Shown here: piece after piece, positions 1 through 6,076 of the stretch
Layout: every line of letters begins with the position of its first letter
Numbering within the stretch: position 1 is the stretch's first letter
DNA from: an uncultured Cuneatibacter sp.
GTDB lineage: Bacteria; Bacillota; Clostridia; Lachnospirales; Lachnospiraceae
NCBI GenBank assembly: GCA_934234215.1
Contig: CAKQHB010000036.1
Coordinates: 1 to 21,186, forward strand
Direction: 5' to 3'
DNA: 21,186 nt
The notes under the pieces: model-generated
Databases searched by the model: none
The model's input: the letters and a program-made list of their open reading frames with translations, nothing else
Told to the model about the DNA's origin: nothing
Position numbers and translations under genes: made by a program

Positions 1-96
1 TCGCACTGCGGCGGAACAGAATTTGTCGCTTCGCGATCCGCCGCAGGCGGAGAATCCTGCGGAGCAGGATTCTATTTTCACTTGATAGAAAATTGC
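1..96 (+). repeat. Palindromic repeat element, copy A (left end outside window)
   Basis: Bases 1-78 match 4593-4670 at 77 of 78 positions (the single difference is T37 versus C4629). The stretch holds two strong inverted repeats: CTGCGGCGGA (6-15) with TCCGCCGCAG (37-46), and AGAATCCTGC (51-60) with GCAGGATTCT (64-73) around a 3-nt loop. A smaller TCGC/GCGA hairpin (26-29/33-36) sits inside the first. After base 78 it continues as CACTTGATAGAAAATTGC (79-96), which resembles the left arm that starts copies B and C. This suggests either a terminal repeat or the start of a second, tandem unit. The initial stem-loop seen in copies B and C would lie before base 1. No protein is encoded. It lies directly upstream of the methyltransferase/transporter promoter. 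Confidence 0.85.
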
Positions 97-111
97 ATCC
101 CCCCCGGGGGC

Positions 112-140
112 TTGCCCCTCTTTTCCCAGAATGTTACAAT
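112..140 (+). promoter_or_regulatory. Likely sigma-A promoter of the methyltransferase-transporter operon
   Basis: TTGCCC (112-117) and TACAAT (135-140) are separated by 17 bp, which is the ideal spacing, and lie about 45 bp before the chosen start codon at 184. A short GC-rich hairpin (GGGG/CCCC, about 106-118, followed by TCTTTT) overlaps the -35 side and may be the end of an upstream transcript or part of the repeat edge. The -35 matches consensus at 4 of 6 bases and the -10 at 5 of 6. Confidence 0.5.
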
Positions 141-183
141 ATGTGTTATTGTACAGTATTGGAGAGGGCAGGACGAATTTAGG

Positions 184-963
184 ATGTTATTGAACGAGAT
201 CAAGGATTACTGGGCGAAGCGTGCCGCGAGTTATACAGAGGATACGAGCTTTGAGCTGCAGCCGGACTACGAGGAGAATTGGATGCGAGTTGTGACGGCG
301 CAGCTTACAGTCTGCTCCGGTAAGCGTGTGTTGGATGTGGGCACAGGGCCCGGATTTTTGGCAATTGGATTGGCAAGGCGCGGTTACGAGGTGACGGCGG
401 TGGATTACACGCCGGAGATGCTGGCGATGGCGCGAAAGAATGCAGTGGAGCAGCTTGGCGAAGAGGCTGCAGCGCGCATTCGATTTGTACGGGCGGATGC
501 GCAGCGGCTGGAGTTTGCGGATGGCAGCTTTGATGCGGTTGTGACGCGAAATCTGACCTGGAATCTGGAAGATCCGCAGCTGGCATATGCGTGCTGGCAT
601 CGCGTGTTGAAGAAGGACGGCGTGCTGCTGAATTTTGACGCGGCATGGTATGCATATTTGTTTGACGAGGAGAAGCAGGAAGGATTTCTGGAAGACCGCA
701 GACAGGTGAAGGAGCAGGAGCTGGATGATTTTGAGGACTATGCGGAGAGTGACCGCATGGAAGAGATCACGAAGAAGCTTTCCATCACGCGGAGCAAGCG
801 TCCGGAGGCGGATGTGCAGATGATGAGGGCGGCTGGATTTCAGAACATCGAAGTGTACGAAGATATTGGACAGCGTGTGTGGAATGCGCGGGAGCAGGTG
901 AACTACGCATCCCGTCCGATGTTTTTGATAAAGGGAATGAGAGAGGAGAAGATGGGATGTTGA
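184..963 (+). CDS. Class I SAM-dependent methyltransferase linked to a metal/peptide ABC transporter
   Basis: A 259-residue cytosolic protein with a Rossmann-type methyltransferase fold. Motif I, VLDVGTGPG, lies at about residues 49-57, followed by an acidic residue in AVDYTPEML (ribose contact), ADAQRLEF (adenine contact) and the FDAVVTRNLTWNL post-motif. The N-terminal YWAKRAASY segment is typical of COG2226-type small-molecule methyltransferases. The start at 184 follows GGAGAGGG at 161-168. An in-frame ATG at 82 would translate repeat sequence and the promoter, so it was rejected. The stop overlaps the start of the lipoprotein gene by 7 bp (ATGTTGA), which indicates translational coupling. 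Methyltransferases beside Nik-like transporters are a recurring arrangement in anaerobes; a role in modifying a metal ligand or metallophore is inference only. The methyl acceptor cannot be read from sequence. Confidence 0.85.
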   Translation: MLLNEIKDYWAKRAASYTEDTSFELQPDYEENWMRVVTAQLTVCSGKRVLDVGTGPGFLAIGLARRGYEVTAVDYTPEMLAMARKNAVEQLGEEAAARIRFVRADAQRLEFADGSFDAVVTRNLTWNLEDPQLAYACWHRVLKKDGVLLNFDAAWYAYLFDEEKQEGFLEDRRQVKEQELDDFEDYAESDRMEEITKKLSITRSKRPEADVQMMRAAGFQNIEVYEDIGQRVWNAREQVNYASRPMFLIKGMREEKMGC

Positions 964-2519
964 AAAAGAGAAGAAATGCTTTGGGATTGGTGTTGCTTTT
1001 GATGGTGAGCCTTCTGCTTACGGCATGCGGTGGTGCAGGGTCCGGAAATGAAAACTCCGGTGGCAGCAGCGGAAGCGCCGGTGCGAAGCAGCTGAATGCG
1101 GGCGTGAGCTTTTATATTGCTTCCATGGATGCACATCAGGATTATAATGGGTGGTATACCAATGTATACGGTGTGACGCAGGAGCTGTTCCGTTTGAACG
1201 GGGATCATGAGGTGGAGCCGTGGCTGGCGGAGGATGCAAAGGTTAGCGAAGATGGACGGACATGGACCGTGACTGTGGAAGAAAACGCTGCATTTTCCAA
1301 TGGAACGGCGGTGACAGCAGATATGGTCGTGCGCAATCTGCAGCGAGCTGCGGAGGTGAATGCGCGGTTTGCATATCTGGCGGAGTTTGAGATGAGTGCA
1401 TTGGATGACCGGACGTTTACGATCACGACACCGGAGGCTTATCCGACGATGAAGAACGATCTGGCGAGCCCGGAGCTGGCGATCATGAATCTGGACGAGT
1501 CGGAAGATCTGGACAATGCGCCGGTCTGTACAGGGCCGTTTGTGGTAAAGTCTTTTATGTCCAAGGGTGATGTGGAGGTTGTTCGAAACGAGAACTACTG
1601 GAACGGTGCTGTGCAGCTGGACAGTGCGAAGTTTTATTACATGCCGGAGGACGACACGAAGCAGATGGCACTGCAGAATGGTGAGATTGACTGTTATGAT
1701 TTCGCAACGGCAGCGGGAAAAGCCTTGTTTGAGGCAGATCCGGAGTCGTACACGGTGACGACGCTACCGGCTTCCAGACTGCAGTTTTACATTTTGAATG
1801 AGGCGACGATGGATGATGCGGTGCGGGAAGCGGTTGTGAAGATCGTGGACAAAGAGGCGATCGCTTCTTATCTGGATGGCACGGTGAGTGTGACAGATGG
1901 ACCGTTTGCAGAGTCCAGCGCATATGGAAAAGCGACAGCGCCGACACCGGATGTGGAAGGGGCGCAGCAGGCATTGGAAGCAGACGGATATGTGAAAAAT
2001 GCAGATGGCTATTATGAAAAAGACGGCGAGGAGCTGGATCTGAACATTGCATATTATGCGGCGCGGTCGCTGGACACGCTGGCGATTCTGATGCAGGAGC
2101 AGCTGGACGCGGCGGGAATCCGTTCGCATCTCACTTGCGAGGAGGATCCGGATGCAACATACATTGCAAATCAGGACTTTGATCTGGCACTGTATTGCAT
2201 GATCGCGGATAAGGCGGGAGATCCCTATTACTTTATCGACAGTACGCTGCGGGATGGCTCATATTTTGATGTGGGCGGATTCGACAGTGCAGAGTGCGAG
2301 GCATTGATTGATGAATTGCAGTACGAGGGAGATGCCGACCGGCGTGCAGAGCTGGCAAATGAGATCATTCAGATGGCGATTGACGACAATGCATTCAGCT
2401 ATGTGGGACTGTTCAATAAGATCACGATCACGAAGGCAAATATGAGTGGATTCGCGGAGCATCTGCCCTATGATTTTTATGGAATTGATGAGAATACGAC
2501 GATAACGACAGAAGAATGA
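957..2519 (+). CDS. ABC transporter substrate-binding lipoprotein, NikA/DppA (SBP_bac_5) family
   Basis: A 520-residue exported lipoprotein. The N-terminus has a basic MLKKRR start, a hydrophobic core and the lipobox LLTAC, then a Gly/Ser-rich linker, so the mature protein should be anchored to the outer face of the membrane. Family landmarks are GVTQELFRLN, VEPWLAEDAKVSEDGRTWT, FSNGTAVTADMV and CTGPFVVKSF, as expected for cluster C binding proteins that capture nickel, metal chelates or peptides. The start at 957 uses GAGAGGAG at 940-947 and gives a perfect signal peptide; an upstream in-frame start would place about 26 residues before it. The gene sits between the methyltransferase and the two permeases, with overlaps on both sides. 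Nickel or metal-chelate uptake is the favoured reading because of the NikA-like N-terminal half, but peptide binding is not excluded. Confidence 0.88.
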   Translation: MLKKRRNALGLVLLLMVSLLLTACGGAGSGNENSGGSSGSAGAKQLNAGVSFYIASMDAHQDYNGWYTNVYGVTQELFRLNGDHEVEPWLAEDAKVSEDGRTWTVTVEENAAFSNGTAVTADMVVRNLQRAAEVNARFAYLAEFEMSALDDRTFTITTPEAYPTMKNDLASPELAIMNLDESEDLDNAPVCTGPFVVKSFMSKGDVEVVRNENYWNGAVQLDSAKFYYMPEDDTKQMALQNGEIDCYDFATAAGKALFEADPESYTVTTLPASRLQFYILNEATMDDAVREAVVKIVDKEAIASYLDGTVSVTDGPFAESSAYGKATAPTPDVEGAQQALEADGYVKNADGYYEKDGEELDLNIAYYAARSLDTLAILMQEQLDAAGIRSHLTCEEDPDATYIANQDFDLALYCMIADKAGDPYYFIDSTLRDGSYFDVGGFDSAECEALIDELQYEGDADRRAELANEIIQMAIDDNAFSYVGLFNKITITKANMSGFAEHLPYDFYGIDENTTITTEE

Positions 2520-3472
2520 GTCGGAAAAAGATGAAAAAAGAACTTGCAAAAAGACTGGCGCAGATGCTTCTTGTGCTGTTTGGCGTGACGGTGCTGGTGT
2601 ATGGATTGATGGATCTGGCACCGGGCGACCCGGCGCAGCGGAAGCTGACGGCAGGCGGTGTGACGGTGACGAAGGAAGTGCTGGAGCAGACGCGGGAGGA
2701 CATGGGGCTGAACCGTCCCTTTCCGGTGCGATACGGCGATTGGCTGCTTCATGTGCTGCGGGGAGATCTTGGGACTTCGTATCGGGATGGACAGCCAGTC
2801 ATGAAAAAATTGGGAAGCGGACTGCATGGAACAGCATTGCTGGCATCGTGCAGTCTGCTGTTGTCTATTATACTTGGAATTCCTTTGGGGATTTTGGCAG
2901 CAGTACGGCGGGGAAGGTGGAGCGATTGGTGTATCCGCCTGTTCAGCTTTTTTGGAAATTCGCTGCCGGGCTTTCTGATCTGCGTCTTGCTGATGTATGT
3001 ATTTTGCCTGAAATTAAAATGGTTTCCGGTGCTGGCGAAGCAGTCGGTGCAGGGCTTGTTTTTGCCGGTGGTGACATTGGCGATTCCCCTTGCATCCAGA
3101 CTGACGGTGCAGGTGCGCGCGGAAGTGCTGCGGGAATTGCAGGAGCCGTATGTCGCCGGAGCGAAGGCGCGGGGCATTGGAATGGGGACGATTTTATTTC
3201 ATGATGTCCTGCACAATGCGATGCCGCCAATCTTGACGATGATCGCGCTCTCAGTGGGATCGCTGATGGCGGGCAGTGTTGTAGTGGAAACGATTTTTTT
3301 GTGGCCGGGACTGGGCAAGATGATGATGGATGCCATCAGCGCCAGAGATTATCCGGTAATACAGGGATTTACGCTGTTGATGGCGGCCCTATACACGGCG
3401 ATCAACTGGCTGACGGATTTTTGTTACCGGAAATTGGATCCGCGGATACACGGAGAATGGGAGGATGCTTAA
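2516..3472 (+). CDS. ABC transporter permease, NikB/DppB-like
   Basis: A 318-residue integral membrane permease. The first membrane helix (MLLVLFGVTVLVYGLMDL) is followed by the family-typical APGDPA motif. Further hydrophobic segments follow, and an EAA-type coupling loop near residues 215-235 (YVAGAKARGIGMGTI, HDVLHNAMPP) contacts the ATPases. The ending SGSV-like segment MAGSVVVETIFLWPGLG is characteristic of NikB/DppB/OppB. The start overlaps the previous stop as ATGA. It should form the translocation pore as a heterodimer with the next gene product. Which cargo it moves cannot be told from the permease alone. Confidence 0.9.
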   Translation: MSRKKMKKELAKRLAQMLLVLFGVTVLVYGLMDLAPGDPAQRKLTAGGVTVTKEVLEQTREDMGLNRPFPVRYGDWLLHVLRGDLGTSYRDGQPVMKKLGSGLHGTALLASCSLLLSIILGIPLGILAAVRRGRWSDWCIRLFSFFGNSLPGFLICVLLMYVFCLKLKWFPVLAKQSVQGLFLPVVTLAIPLASRLTVQVRAEVLRELQEPYVAGAKARGIGMGTILFHDVLHNAMPPILTMIALSVGSLMAGSVVVETIFLWPGLGKMMMDAISARDYPVIQGFTLLMAALYTAINWLTDFCYRKLDPRIHGEWEDA

Positions 3473-4331
3473 CGTGAAAAAACGGAAGAGAAATCCGGCA
3501 AAAAGCAGGATGCTTCTGACGCTGATCGTGGCGGGAGCATTTCTTCTGTTTGCGTTTTTGGCGCCTCACCTGGCGCCGCATTTGCCGAATGAGACGCATG
3601 CGGATGCGATTCGGATGGCGCCATGCCGCACATACCCTTGGGGGACGGACAGTCTGGGGCGATGTGTGTATTCCCGTGTGCTGGCGGGGGCAGCGTATTC
3701 GATCTTTCCGGCGCTATTTCTTGTGGGAATGTCCTTCGGGATCGGAACGGGACTGGGTGTGCTGTGCGGCTACTATGGAGGGATTCTCGATGCGGTCGTG
3801 ATGCGGATCGCGGAGGTATTTCTGGCATTTCCGCAGATGGTGCTGGCAATTGCAGTGGCAGGAATTTTGGGCGGCGGTCTGAACAATGCACTGCTGGCGC
3901 TGGGAATCACAAGCTGGACGCTGTATGCGCGCATGGCACGGAGCGAAGTATTGAAGCGGAAAGAACTCCCCTATGTGGCGGCGGCGCGATTTTCCGGCTG
4001 CAGCGATGGGCGGATATTGTGGAAGTATTTACTGCCGGATGTGATCGGGACATTGATCGTGACAGCGGCGACACAGGTGGGAACCGCCATGATGGAGCTG
4101 GCGGCGCTGTCTTTTCTTGGCATCGGTGTGCAGGCGCCTCAGGCAGAATGGGGCTCTATGATCAACGAGGCAAAGGGCTATCTGCAGCTGGCACCGTGGG
4201 CAGTGTTGGCACCGGCTGCGGCGATGATCGTGACGGTCATTGTTTTTCATTGTCTCGGAGAAGCGGTGCGATCGTATCACAGTCGGGAAAGACGAACGGG
4301 AAAAGCAGACAGGAAAAGTACTTCGGAGTGA
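3465..4331 (+). CDS. ABC transporter permease, NikC/DppC-like
   Basis: A 288-residue membrane permease with a basic, Lys/Arg-rich cytoplasmic N-terminus and a first helix at about residues 18-36. The hallmark PWGTDSLGRCVYSRVLAGA follows. The EAA loop reads PYVAAARFSGCSDGRILWKYLLPD, and the segment AALSFLGIGVQAPQAEWGSM is diagnostic for the NikC/DppC/OppC group. It overlaps the NikB-like gene by 8 bp, so the two are coupled. GTG at 3474 is an alternative start that would remove three residues. Partner of the preceding permease in one heterodimeric channel. Confidence 0.9.
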   Translation: MLNVKKRKRNPAKSRMLLTLIVAGAFLLFAFLAPHLAPHLPNETHADAIRMAPCRTYPWGTDSLGRCVYSRVLAGAAYSIFPALFLVGMSFGIGTGLGVLCGYYGGILDAVVMRIAEVFLAFPQMVLAIAVAGILGGGLNNALLALGITSWTLYARMARSEVLKRKELPYVAAARFSGCSDGRILWKYLLPDVIGTLIVTAATQVGTAMMELAALSFLGIGVQAPQAEWGSMINEAKGYLQLAPWAVLAPAAAMIVTVIVFHCLGEAVRSYHSRERRTGKADRKSTSE

Positions 4332-4337
4332 AGGTAG

Positions 4338-5273
4338 ATGAGAGAAAAGATTGTTTCGCTGGATCAGGTATGTCTGGCGTATGAAAAGAAAATTACAGAG
4401 CCGATCTCATTGTCTGTGGCGGCGGGGGAAATCCTCGTGCTGGCAGGAGAGAGCGGCAGCGGAAAGACATCCGTGCTGCGGGCGATTCTGGGATTGCCGG
4501 AGCTTCGCGTGGAAGTAGTGTCCGGAAGCATTTCTTACTTTATAGGAAATTGCGTCGCATTTCCTATAAAGCAAAAAAGCGCTCCGCGTGGATCGCACTG
4601 CGGCGGAACAGAATTTGTCGCTTCGCGACCCGCCGCAGGCGGAGAATCCTGCGGAGCAGGATTCTATTTTTATCGAGAAAAAGAGCTGACGGGGATGCGG
4701 GAACGGGAACGCCAGACGTTGCTTGGAACCGAAATGACGATGATTTTTCAAAATCCGGGCGCTGCATTTAACCCAATCCGCACGTATCAGAAGCAGCTTG
4801 TGGATATGCTGAAAAGTCGGAGGCGGTATCGTGGAAAACAGTCCCTTGCGGAGATTTGCAGTTGTCTGGAAAGTCTGAATTTGCCGGACGCAGAGCGGAT
4901 TCTGGCGAGTTGTCCATGTGAGCTGAGCGGCGGCATGAATCAGCGAATGGCGATCGCGGCGGCGATGCTGCTGCGCCCGCGGCTGCTTCTGGCAGATGAG
5001 CCGACAAGCGCACTGGATGTAGAATCACAGAGGCTGGTGGTAGAAGAGCTATTACGGGTGCGGGAGCTGACAGGCATGAGCATGATCGTTGTGACGCACA
5101 ATCTGCGCGTGGCGGAAAAGCTGGCGGATCAGATCGGAATCCTGCAGGAGGGAAAACTGATCGAACTGGGAACGGCAGAGCAGGTGCTGCAGCATCCGCA
5201 GCAGCCCTATACGAGAGAACTGCTGGCGGCGGCGCCGCAGGAAATATGGAATTACCGTGGAGGTATGGCGTGA
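4338..5273 (+). CDS. ABC transporter ATPase, NikD/DppD-like, carrying a 45-residue repeat-derived insertion
   Basis: A 311-residue ATPase; without the insert it would be 266, the usual length. Visible motifs are Walker A GESGSGKT (38-44 region), Q-loop MIFQNPG (135-141), signature LSGGMNQRMA, Walker B LLLADEPTSALD and the switch histidine in VVTHN. Residues 67-111 are encoded by palindromic repeat copy B (4536-4670). They add a Gly/Ser/Cys-rich stretch containing SAPRGSHCGG and AAGGESCGAG. Removing exactly 135 bp restores a normal SGSIS-YREKELTG join. This is the variable turn in the antiparallel beta region between Walker A and the Q-loop, so the catalytic core is untouched and the frame is kept. 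Whether the protein still works is unknown. It begins 6 bp after the permease gene, whose end carries a GAAGG ribosome site (about 4329-4334). Confidence 0.9.
   Translation: MREKIVSLDQVCLAYEKKITEPISLSVAAGEILVLAGESGSGKTSVLRAILGLPELRVEVVSGSISYFIGNCVAFPIKQKSAPRGSHCGGTEFVASRPAAGGESCGAGFYFYREKELTGMRERERQTLLGTEMTMIFQNPGAAFNPIRTYQKQLVDMLKSRRRYRGKQSLAEICSCLESLNLPDAERILASCPCELSGGMNQRMAIAAAMLLRPRLLLADEPTSALDVESQRLVVEELLRVRELTGMSMIVVTHNLRVAEKLADQIGILQEGKLIELGTAEQVLQHPQQPYTRELLAAAPQEIWNYRGGMA
4536..4672 (+). repeat. Palindromic repeat element, copy B, inserted in frame in an ATPase gene
   Basis: The inferred element is 4538-4670 (133 bp), flanked by TA at 4536-4537 and TA at 4671-4672, consistent with a 2-bp TA target duplication. 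Three hairpins are visible. The first is CTTTATAGGAAAT (4538-4550) with ATTTCCTATAAAG (4559-4571) around an 8-nt loop. The second is CTGCGGCGG (4598-4606) with CCGCCGCAG (4630-4638). The third is AGAATCCTGC (4643-4652) with GCAGGATTCT (4656-4665). Element plus one TA is 135 bp, a multiple of three. Two forward frames and two reverse frames lack stop codons across it. The exact boundaries are inferred from the reading frame and from alignment with copies A and C. Confidence 0.85.
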
Positions 5274-5995
5274 AAGAACGAAAAGGTCCACTGCTGCTGG
5301 CGGAGCATGTGACAAAGACATATCGAAAAGGAGCGCGGCGGACAGAGGCATTGCTTGATGTGAGCCTGAGTCTGGGACAGGGGGAGATCCTTGGCATTGT
5401 CGGGGAGAGCGGCAGCGGAAAGAGTACGCTGCTGCGGCAGATCGGCTGTCTGGAGCATCCGGATGCAGGGCGTATTTTTCTGGATGGCAGAGACATCACA
5501 AGGTGTCGGACGCAGGACATTTGCGGAGAGGTTCAGATGATTTTTCAGGACGCAGGAGCGTCTTTTCCACCTCACAGGCGGATCGGCGAAGTACTGGAGG
5601 AGGCGCTGCGGCAAGTGGGGCATTGTGCGAAAGCAGAAGGGAAAGCGCGGTGTCTGGAGCTTGTGGAGCTGGTCGGACTGCAGGCGGAATTTTTACAGCG
5701 CTATCCGGCGGAGCTGTCCGGCGGACAGTGTCAGCGCATGGCAATCGCGCGGGCATTGGCGGGAAATCCGCATCTGCTTTTGTGTGATGAATGTACGAGT
5801 GCGCTGGATGTGATGGCGCAAAAACAGATCCTGGAGCTTTTGCAGGAGCTGAACCGGACACAGGGCTTTGGCATGCTGTTTGTGTCCCATGATCTTGCCG
5901 TTGTGAATTGCCTTTGCGACCGGGTGATGGTGCTGGAAAATGGGCGCTGCAGCGCAGTGGGAAAGGTTGGACAGATCCTGAAGAGGTCAGAATGA
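5270..5995 (+). CDS. ABC transporter ATPase, NikE/DppF-like
   Basis: A 241-residue ATPase with Walker A GESGSGKS (45-52), Q-loop MIFQDAG, signature LSGGQCQRMAIARAL, Walker B LLLCDECTSALD and switch histidine in FVSHD. All catalytic residues are present. The GTG start at 5270 is chosen because it overlaps the previous stop as GTGA and has GGAGG at 5259-5263, 6 nt upstream. An ATG at 5246 in the same frame lies before that ribosome site and would add eight residues. The protein should pair with the insertion-bearing NikD-like ATPase to drive the permeases. It is the last gene of the operon; a new promoter starts right after its stop. Confidence 0.9.
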   Translation: MKERKGPLLLAEHVTKTYRKGARRTEALLDVSLSLGQGEILGIVGESGSGKSTLLRQIGCLEHPDAGRIFLDGRDITRCRTQDICGEVQMIFQDAGASFPPHRRIGEVLEEALRQVGHCAKAEGKARCLELVELVGLQAEFLQRYPAELSGGQCQRMAIARALAGNPHLLLCDECTSALDVMAQKQILELLQELNRTQGFGMLFVSHDLAVVNCLCDRVMVLENGRCSAVGKVGQILKRSE

Positions 5996-5999
5996 TTGC

Positions 6000-6028
6000 T
6001 TTACTTCTGCAGGCGCCTGCATTACAAT
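6000..6028 (+). promoter_or_regulatory. Promoter of the alpha-galactosidase gene with a palindromic operator in its spacer
   Basis: TTTACT (6000-6005) and TACAAT (6023-6028) are 17 bp apart. The spacer is almost filled by the perfect 14-bp palindrome TGCAGGCGCCTGCA (6008-6021). A palindrome between -35 and -10 is a classical repressor site, so sugar-dependent control of the downstream glycosidase is plausible. No regulator gene lies next to it. The palindrome could also act as the 3' hairpin of the transporter operon, but no T-run follows. Confidence 0.5.
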
Positions 6029-6076
6029 AGAAAACAAAAGAATAGTGCAAAATGCAGTCAAAGAAAGGGAGAAGGT

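Noticed and set aside
82..183. In-frame upstream extension of the methyltransferase from ATG 82
   Set aside because: It would translate the edge of the repeat and the predicted promoter, has no ribosome site, and gives residues unlike methyltransferase N-termini. ATG 184 has GGAGAGGG upstream.
4550..4771. Alternative forward frame through repeat copy B giving an Arg-rich peptide
   Set aside because: No ribosome site and embedded in the intact ATPase frame; recorded only as evidence that the element lacks stops in several frames.
4768..5520. 250-codon minus-strand frame over the two ATPase genes
   Set aside because: Low-complexity Pro/Ser/Ala-rich translation antisense to clear ATPase motifs; a shadow frame.
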